Of a stretch of DNA of 9,983 nucleotides, positions 5,989 through 9,983 are shown piece after piece; the stretch's first letter is position 1, and each line of letters begins with the position of its first letter. Origin of the DNA: Candidatus Falkowbacteria bacterium CG10_big_fil_rev_8_21_14_0_10_43_11 (lineage in GTDB: Bacteria; Patescibacteriota; Patescibacteriia; Patescibacteriales; XYC2-FULL-47-12). The DNA lies in the NCBI GenBank assembly GCA_002778635.1, contig PFAS01000003.1, forward strand, positions 3,414 to 13,396. Direction: 5' to 3'. A model generated the notes under the pieces. It was not told the origin of the DNA. It saw nothing but the letters and a program-made list of their open reading frames with translations, and did no database searches. The position numbers and the translations under genes are program-made.

Positions 5989-6915
5989 ATGAATATTCTG
6001 GAGCACACAAAGCAATTATGCGCTAAACACAACATCGTTCCTGCCCGCTCAAAAGGGCAGAATTTTTTAATTAGAGAATATATATATGAAAAAATTATTG
6101 CCGCCGCTGATTTAAAATCGGATGATGTTATTTTAGAAGTCGGTTCGGGGCTTGGGTTTTTAACCGAGATGCTGGCGCGGAAAGTAAAACAAGTCATAGC
6201 GGTGGAAGTGGACGACAAGCTAGCGGGGGCGTTGCAGATGCGCTTAGAAAAAGAGGGGATAGAAAATGTGAGCATAGTAAATGAGAACATTTTAAAAATT
6301 TCAAATGTCAAATTTCAAATGTCAAATCAAATCCCAAATCCAAATGTCCAAAAAAAAATACCAGATACTAAATACCAGATACTAAATACTTCCTACAAGG
6401 TTGTCGCCAACTTGCCCTATAACATAACCTCAAGGTTTTTGCGGAAATTTTTGTCAGAGGTTGAGAATAAGCCGAGCGAAATGACGCTGATGTTACAAAA
6501 AGAGGTGGCGGAAAGAATTTGCGCGCGCGCGGGGCAAATGAGCCTGCTCGCCGTATCGGCGCAATTTTACGCGGCGCCGAAAATTATCGCGCGCGTGCCG
6601 GCAGATGCTTTTTGGCCTAAGCCGAAGGTGGAAAGCGCGATCGTTCACCTCTCCCGCCTTCGGCACCCTCTCCTTAGTAAGGAGAGGGGAAGGGGTGAGG
6701 TGGATGAAAAATTTTTTAAATTAGTCAGAATTGGGTTTAGCGCCAAACGCAAACAATTACAGGGGAATCTAACCAAGGGATTAAAAATAAAAACAGAGAT
6801 TATTAAAAAAATTTTAGCGGATTGCGGGCTAGCGGAAACAGCAAGAGCGCAAGAGCTGTCGCTTGATGATTGGCGGAATTTATACTTTGCTTTAGATAGC
6901 CGAAATATGTTATAA
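5989..6915 (+). CDS. rsmA: 16S rRNA (adenine(1518)-N6/adenine(1519)-N6)-dimethyltransferase RsmA (KsgA), with two repeat-encoded insertions
   Basis: RsmA uses S-adenosylmethionine to dimethylate two adjacent adenines in the 3'-terminal hairpin of 16S rRNA late in small-subunit assembly. The start MNILEHTKQLCAKHNIVPAR with SKGQNFL is the family's normal N-terminus. An upstream GTG at 5932 would add 19 residues translated from repeat DNA, so ATG 5989 is chosen. Motifs are EVGSGLGFL (50-58, AdoMet binding), VEVDDKLAGAL (73-82), NLPYNIT (141-147, catalytic motif IV), LMLQKEVAERI (168-178), VPADAFWPKPKVESAIVHL (203-221) and RIGFSAKRKQLQGNL (247-261). All key motifs are intact. At 308 residues it is longer than usual (E. 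coli 273). The excess is two in-frame repeat blocks, at residues about 104-134 and 220-238, both between conserved motifs. No Shine-Dalgarno is visible. Confidence 0.95.
   Translation: MNILEHTKQLCAKHNIVPARSKGQNFLIREYIYEKIIAAADLKSDDVILEVGSGLGFLTEMLARKVKQVIAVEVDDKLAGALQMRLEKEGIENVSIVNENILKISNVKFQMSNQIPNPNVQKKIPDTKYQILNTSYKVVANLPYNITSRFLRKFLSEVENKPSEMTLMLQKEVAERICARAGQMSLLAVSAQFYAAPKIIARVPADAFWPKPKVESAIVHLSRLRHPLLSKERGRGEVDEKFFKLVRIGFSAKRKQLQGNLTKGLKIKTEIIKKILADCGLAETARAQELSLDDWRNLYFALDSRNML
6298..6391. repeat. Tandem repeats inside rsmA (TCAAATGTCAAAT and ATACCAGATACTAA units)
   Basis: Two different direct repeats lie side by side within the gene. TCAAATGTCAAAT occurs at 6301-6313 and 6315-6327 (14-base period), followed by degenerate CAAATCC units. 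Then the 14-mer ATACCAGATACTAA occurs at 6358-6371 and 6372-6385, followed by ATACTT. The 14-base period is not a multiple of three, so identical DNA units give different peptides (IPDTK, then YQILNT). The total stays in frame. The style matches the intergenic arrays of this window. Confidence 0.85.
6646..6702. repeat. Palindromic REP-like element inside rsmA
   Basis: A nested palindrome: outer arms CACCTC (6646-6651) / GAGGTG (6697-6702), and a perfect inner 11-bp stem CCCTCTCCTTA (6666-6676) / TAAGGAGAGGG (6678-6688). The 57 bases equal 19 codons, so the frame is kept (HLSRLRHPLL..RGRGEV). The CACCCTCTCC / GGAGAGGGG-type palindrome is a style seen as dispersed repeats in many bacterial genomes. 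Its G+C-rich sequence differs from the A+T-rich arrays nearby. Confidence 0.8.
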
Positions 6916-6916
6916 T
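6887..6916 (+). promoter_or_regulatory. Promoter for the TSP3 membrane protein gene, inside the end of rsmA
   Basis: TTGCTT (6887-6892), an 18-bp spacer and a perfect TATAAT (6911-6916) with the extended -10 element TG at 6909-6910 (TGTTATAAT, where the extra T sits between). The -10 box overlaps the TAA stop of rsmA. Transcription would start near 6923, giving a leader of about 110 bases that contains the inverted repeat at 6942-7026. Confidence 0.6.
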
Positions 6917-6941
6917 TAACATAACTGTTGAGAAGTAAAAA

Positions 6942-7026
6942 ACATTGTTAAATTGTTACATTGCTAAATTACTACGCAACGAAATTAAGAAGCTTTATAA
7001 CAATTTAACAATTTAGCAATTTTAAC
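6942..7026. repeat. Inverted pair of TTGTTAAA-type arrays with a short core
   Basis: The left array, 6942-6973, matches the reverse complement of the repeat at 8227-8258 in 30 of 32 positions. The right arm (6999-7026) is an inverted, partly rearranged copy. ATTGTTAAATTGTT (6944-6957) and AACAATTTAACAAT (6999-7012) are perfectly complementary over 14 bp. The core between the arms (about 6974-6998) is only 25 bases, includes CGCAACG, and holds no gene. The pair fills most of the leader of the TSP3 gene. Confidence 0.8.
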
Positions 7027-7033
7027 ATTTTCT

Positions 7034-7828
7034 ATGGCTAACCAAGAAAATTTTGACGACAATATAGGTAATTCAAATGCGCCAACTGACGAATACATCT
7101 CCGGCGAAGACTATCGGGAAAAAATGCAGGCATTAAGCCCGCAGACGCAGACGCAGATGCCGGCTGGCTTAAGCTGGCAACAGAAAGCGGGCGTGGCTTT
7201 TTTAGCTATTTTTGGCGTGAGCGCCCTGATTTTATGGGCGGTGCAGTTTAAAAGCGGCTTGCAGGTGACGGAACCGTTAACGGCGGAAGAATTGGTCCAG
7301 TTGCAGAAAACTAGAGGCGGCGGCAACGATACTGATACGGCCGCGCAACTGCGCTCCCAAGACACGGATAAAGACGGATTATCCGATTATGACGAACTTT
7401 ATGTTTACGGCACCTCGCCGTATTTGGAGGATAGCGACAGCGATGGCATTTTAGATAAAAAAGAAATAGAACGGGAAACTGACCCGAATTGCTCGCAGGG
7501 AAAAGTTTGCGCCGGCAATGAACAGCCGGCTAATGCCATTGCCACCACAACCGGCCCTGATTTATACGGCAATCAAACGCCGCAGTTGAACACGGCAGGC
7601 ATTTCCGATTATCTGCAACAAAGCAAAATTGAACAAGAAGCGGCCGGCGCCAGTCAAAATCAAGGCGCTGAACAGCAAATAATGCAAAGTATTTTGCAGG
7701 GCAAGGCGGACGCGCAAAGTTTGCGCGCGATGTTGAAACAAGCCGGGATGGATGACGATACGCTGGGTAAAATTAGCGATGAACAATTAATCCAAATATA
7801 TCAGCAGACGCTGAAAGGGCAAGAATAA
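7034..7828 (+). CDS. Membrane-anchored TSP3 (thrombospondin type 3)-repeat protein
   Basis: This 264-residue protein has no cleavable signal. An acidic, Asn-rich cytoplasmic N-terminus of about 50 residues is followed by one membrane span (about 52-70, AGVAFLAIFGVSALILWAV), then an extracytoplasmic part. Two Ca-binding-type TSP3 motifs follow: DTDKDGLSDYDE (110-121) and DSDSDGILDKKE (133-144), each with the D-x-D-x-D-G-(L/I)-x-D spacing and followed by a (G)TSP or TDP turn. Only two Cys occur (153, 159), between the motifs and the Gln/Ala-rich tail. The final 60 residues are predicted helical and Gln-rich (EQQIMQSILQGKADAQSL..). Such anchored TSP3 proteins are frequent in Patescibacteria and are presumed to act in cell-surface adhesion or stalk structure, but no function is proven. 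The start is ATG without a Shine-Dalgarno. The TAA stop (7826-7828) overlaps the first bases of the 32-bp repeat. Confidence 0.85.
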   Translation: MANQENFDDNIGNSNAPTDEYISGEDYREKMQALSPQTQTQMPAGLSWQQKAGVAFLAIFGVSALILWAVQFKSGLQVTEPLTAEELVQLQKTRGGGNDTDTAAQLRSQDTDKDGLSDYDELYVYGTSPYLEDSDSDGILDKKEIERETDPNCSQGKVCAGNEQPANAIATTTGPDLYGNQTPQLNTAGISDYLQQSKIEQEAAGASQNQGAEQQIMQSILQGKADAQSLRAMLKQAGMDDDTLGKISDEQLIQIYQQTLKGQE

Positions 7829-7858
7829 ATTGTTAAATTGTTGCATTGTTAAATTGCT
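7827..7858 (+). repeat. Left 32-bp inverted repeat of the four-helix-bundle cassette
   Basis: Built from octamer-like units TTGTTAAA / TTGTTGCA / TTGTTAAA / TTGCT. It begins AAATTGTTAAATTGTT and ends TAAATTGCT. The ATG of the next gene starts at 7859, directly after its last base, so the repeat is the entire leader and no Shine-Dalgarno exists. Confidence 0.9.
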
Positions 7859-8236
7859 ATGGATAAAAAGTATCTGCAGTTGAATGATATTAACGCTTAT
7901 AAAATTGCCTTTCATTTGTCTAATTATGTTTGGAATATAGTCATCAAATGGGATTATTTTGCGAAAAAGACAGTTGGCGATCAATTTGTCAGAGCAATGG
8001 ATTCAATATCAGCTAATATCGCCGAAGGTTTTGGCCGTTATCACAAACAAGATAAAATCCATTTTTATCGCTATAGCTGCGGTTCAATCAAAGAATCGCT
8101 GGATTGGAACGAAAAAGCAAAAGTACGGCAATTATTAAAACTAGAAGAATATAATTTTATTTTTTGCGAGTTGCAAAAGTTGCCGCGTGAACTTAATGGT
8201 TTAATAAAGTTTACGAGTGATAAATTAGCAATTTAG
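7859..8236 (+). CDS. Four-helix-bundle protein, S23 / 23S rRNA intervening-sequence protein family
   Basis: A 125-residue cytoplasmic protein, almost entirely helical and basic. The family core SISANIAEGFGR (49-60) follows GDQFVRAMD (40-48) and is followed by HFYRYSCGSIKESLDW (68-83). This is the pattern of PF05635/TIGR02436, usual length 110-130, whose members were first found in intervening sequences of 23S rRNA; the Avd protein of diversity-generating retroelements has the same fold. Members form pentamers and bind nucleic acid in the Avd case; for this copy the role is unknown. It is not inside an rRNA gene and no reverse transcriptase is visible. The ATG immediately follows a 32-bp repeat, and the last three codons plus stop (LAI*) come from the inverted copy. 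It is likely co-transcribed with the TSP3 gene 30 bases upstream. Confidence 0.9.
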   Translation: MDKKYLQLNDINAYKIAFHLSNYVWNIVIKWDYFAKKTVGDQFVRAMDSISANIAEGFGRYHKQDKIHFYRYSCGSIKESLDWNEKAKVRQLLKLEEYNFIFCELQKLPRELNGLIKFTSDKLAI

Positions 8237-8258
8237 CAATGTAACAATTTAACAATTT
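8227..8258 (-). repeat. Right 32-bp inverted repeat of the four-helix-bundle cassette
   Basis: The reverse complement matches 7827-7858 except at two positions (G/A and T/C). It includes the TAG stop (8234-8236) of the four-helix-bundle gene and ends 8 bases before the ATG at 8267. That gap reads TCTTTCCC and has no Shine-Dalgarno. Confidence 0.9.
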
Positions 8259-8266
8259 TCTTTCCC

Positions 8267-9983
8267 ATGCTTTCCGCAAGAAAATTTAAAAAAATAGTTT
8301 TTGGACTGACGATAGTGAGTTTATTTTTTATTACCCCAGCCAAGGCAATAGTTACGCCAGAGAGCGCTATGAATTACCAGACAGGCGCTATAGAGGCAGA
8401 CCCGAAGTTGCCAGAGTGGATGACGGGTACAGGCGTTGAAGTAACTTCCGGGCAATTATCCGGTGGACAAAAAAAACAGAGTTTATTTGATAAAATGTTA
8501 GATACTTTAAGTAAGGGACTGGCTGAAGCGGGTTCTATCGCTTTTCAGCGCGGGCTGACGACAATGTTAAATACGCTTGCCTACGACGCGGCAAACTATG
8601 TCGCGAGCGGCATGACCGGGCAAAAAGCGGCTTTTGAAACCAGAAGTCTGGGACAGGTATTTACCGACAGTTTGGACGCGGCGGCCGGAGATTTTTTGTC
8701 CACTTTAGGCTCCAAAGGCTTTGGCGGGCTTAATTTATGCCAGCCGTCTTTGGGTTTAGATTTTAGCATTGGTTTGGGTCTGTACCAGTTCCAGCGGCCA
8801 AAGCCAGCCTGCACCTTTAGCCAGATGCGCAATAATTGGGAAGCGGAACTGCGCAGCCCAATGTTTTTGCGTGATTTTCAGGATTATTTTCAGCCGACCT
8901 CAAACGATTTGGGCATCGCTTTGAGCATCAATACGGATTTTTTGCAATCAATAACCAAGCAGGCCAATTCAACTTTGGACGAATTAAAAATGAATCAGGG
9001 CTGGCTTAACGTCCGTAATTTAGCCGGCGATACCGCTACTCCGGCGTCGCTAATAAAAGCAAGCGTAGAGTCGGATTTAATAAAAAAACCGGAGGATGTG
9101 GTTAAATTTACCGGCGACGCGCTGATTGACGCGGTGAATATCTTTTTAAACCAGCTGGCGATTAAATTGATGCGCAACTTGCTTTACGGCGGGCTGTATA
9201 AAGGCGGGAGCGGTTATACTAGCGGAGGAATTTACAATCCCGCGGCGGACATATCCGCGGGCGGCGGCGTGGCGGCGGCCAAAGACCAGTTCCGCAAAAT
9301 CGTCCAGCCGCGTTTTGACATACGCGGCGACTACGATATTTTGGCCGAATTAACCCAGTGTCCGGATCCAAATAAAGCCGGGCCGACCAATTGCGTAATT
9401 ACGGAAAAATTCCGGCAAGCGGTGCAGGAGCGCAAAACCGTCGGGCAGGCGATGCGGGAGGGCGTATTGAACGCCGCCGGCATATTTGGTTTTAGCGGCA
9501 AGAATTTGGAGCCGCGCTATCAAGATGAAAATTATCCTTACCGCTCGCTGATTATTTTGCGCAAATTCCGCATTTTGCCGATCGGCTGGGAAGTGGCGGC
9601 CAATTACATTAACGAGCATGCCGGCGACGCGGTCGCTTTGGGCAAAGCGCAATTGACTTTAAAAGATTTAGTTGATTGCTTTGACGACGACGATTCCAAA
9701 TGGTGCTCGGATTTGGTTGACCCCAACTGGGTGCTGAAAGCGCCGCTTAACTACTGCGCGCGCGAAGGCTACGGTCCGGAAACTTTGGGCGAACCGCAGA
9801 TAACGGATAACCAATATGTTATTACCCGCAAAGATAATTACTGCGCGGACGAGCAGGCCTGCGTTAAAGAAAATTCGGACGGCTCCTGCCAGGTGTACGG
9901 TTATTGCACGCAGGAACGGCGCACCTGGAATTTTGGCAATAACTCTTGCAATCCGCTTTTTAACACCTGCCAGTCGTTTGTCA
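8267..9983 (+). CDS. Large secreted Cys-rich hypothetical protein, 3'-truncated
   Basis: The frame is open from ATG 8267 to the right edge (572 complete codons) and the gene continues beyond. The N-terminus is a clear signal peptide: basic MLSARKFKK, hydrophobic IVFGLTIVSLFF, then a predicted AKA cleavage site near residue 27. The mature part has no further obvious membrane span; an Ala/Gly-rich helical region follows (residues 65-120). No Cys occurs before residue 158. At least 13 Cys follow, dense in the last 110 residues (471 to 568, e.g. DNYCADEQACVKE and GSCQVYGYCTQE), which suggests disulfide-bonded extracellular modules. I recognise no family. The layout, after an anchored TSP3 protein on the same strand, suggests surface or secretion-apparatus function by inference only. 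No Shine-Dalgarno is present; the leader is the end of the inverted repeat. It is probably in one operon with 7034-8236. Confidence 0.85.
   Translation, partial: MLSARKFKKIVFGLTIVSLFFITPAKAIVTPESAMNYQTGAIEADPKLPEWMTGTGVEVTSGQLSGGQKKQSLFDKMLDTLSKGLAEAGSIAFQRGLTTMLNTLAYDAANYVASGMTGQKAAFETRSLGQVFTDSLDAAAGDFLSTLGSKGFGGLNLCQPSLGLDFSIGLGLYQFQRPKPACTFSQMRNNWEAELRSPMFLRDFQDYFQPTSNDLGIALSINTDFLQSITKQANSTLDELKMNQGWLNVRNLAGDTATPASLIKASVESDLIKKPEDVVKFTGDALIDAVNIFLNQLAIKLMRNLLYGGLYKGGSGYTSGGIYNPAADISAGGGVAAAKDQFRKIVQPRFDIRGDYDILAELTQCPDPNKAGPTNCVITEKFRQAVQERKTVGQAMREGVLNAAGIFGFSGKNLEPRYQDENYPYRSLIILRKFRILPIGWEVAANYINEHAGDAVALGKAQLTLKDLVDCFDDDDSKWCSDLVDPNWVLKAPLNYCAREGYGPETLGEPQITDNQYVITRKDNYCADEQACVKENSDGSCQVYGYCTQERRTWNFGNNSCNPLFNTCQSFV

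Larger units (their letters stand above)
7827..8258. mobile_element. Putative mini-cassette: four-helix-bundle gene between 32-bp inverted repeats
   Basis: Two 32-bp terminal inverted repeats (7827-7858 and 8227-8258, identical at 30 of 32 positions) tightly enclose one small gene: the start codon directly follows the left repeat and the stop lies inside the right one. Total length is 432 bp. The flanking genes are complete and run in the same direction, as if the cassette sat between two neighbours. No transposase or recombinase is inside, and no target-site duplication is obvious (left flank AGAAT, right flank TCTTT). A related inverted pair without a gene lies at 6942-7026. Mobility is inferred from structure only. 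Confidence 0.5.

Noticed and set aside
7859..8236. Diversity-generating retroelement (Avd-like gene)
   Set aside because: The fold family fits, but there is no reverse transcriptase and no template/variable repeat pair in the window.
5852..8258. CRISPR array interpretation of the tandem repeats
   Set aside because: Units are 7-14 bp with no spacers of regular length and no cas genes.
9239..9261. Perfect 7-bp inverted repeat CCCGCGG / CCGCGGG
   Set aside because: It is inside a coding region without a T-tract or partner copies; probably a by-product of G+C-rich codons.

Overview
The window looks like part of a Candidatus Patescibacteria (CPR, Parcubacteria-like) chromosome. This rests on gene content and style, not on a phylogeny. 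The visible signs are a canonical bacterial RpoC, compact housekeeping genes, a membrane-anchored thrombospondin-type-3 (TSP3) repeat protein, a solitary four-helix-bundle (S23/IVP-type) gene, small hydrophobic Cys/Pro-rich surface proteins, almost no Shine-Dalgarno sequences, and gene borders full of short A+T-rich tandem repeats. TGA does not occur inside any accepted reading frame, so the standard bacterial code fits.

Layout. Bases 1-2858 hold the C-terminal two thirds of rpoC, followed by a strong intrinsic terminator. Bases 2961-3260 encode a 99-residue protein of unknown function with its own terminator. A minus-strand group (4303 down to 3319) encodes a DUF4258-like protein, a DUF2283-like protein and a DUF192 lipoprotein; the first two resemble a small toxin-antitoxin-like pair. 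A divergent promoter region leads on the plus strand to a tiny basic ORF (4375-4521) and then a sugar-1-phosphate nucleotidyltransferase (4597-5301). This converges, two bases apart, on a secreted or membrane-anchored Cys/Pro-rich protein (5304-5780, minus). Then come rsmA/ksgA (5989-6915), a TSP3 membrane protein (7034-7828), the four-helix-bundle gene (7859-8236), and the start of a large secreted Cys-rich protein that runs off the right edge (8267-9983).

The most striking content is not a single gene. It is a recurring architecture of short tandem arrays (unit about 7-8 bp), usually as inverted pairs, at nearly every gene border from 4020 to 8260. Different loci carry different unit sequences (TAAAGTC-like, AATATCCC-like, TTGTTAAA-like). 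Array bases supply or overlap the stop codons of four genes and sit just upstream of several start codons. Two repeat blocks lie in frame inside rsmA and lengthen the enzyme by roughly 40-50 residues. The clearest case is a pair of 32-bp inverted repeats (30/32 identical) that tightly brackets the four-helix-bundle gene. It makes a 432-bp cassette that resembles a small mobile element, and an apparently empty inverted pair of the same family lies about 0.8 kb upstream.

No rRNA, tRNA, CRISPR array, transposase, reverse transcriptase or recombinase gene is visible. Transcription, 16S rRNA maturation and cell-surface genes are adjacent without an obvious shared pathway.
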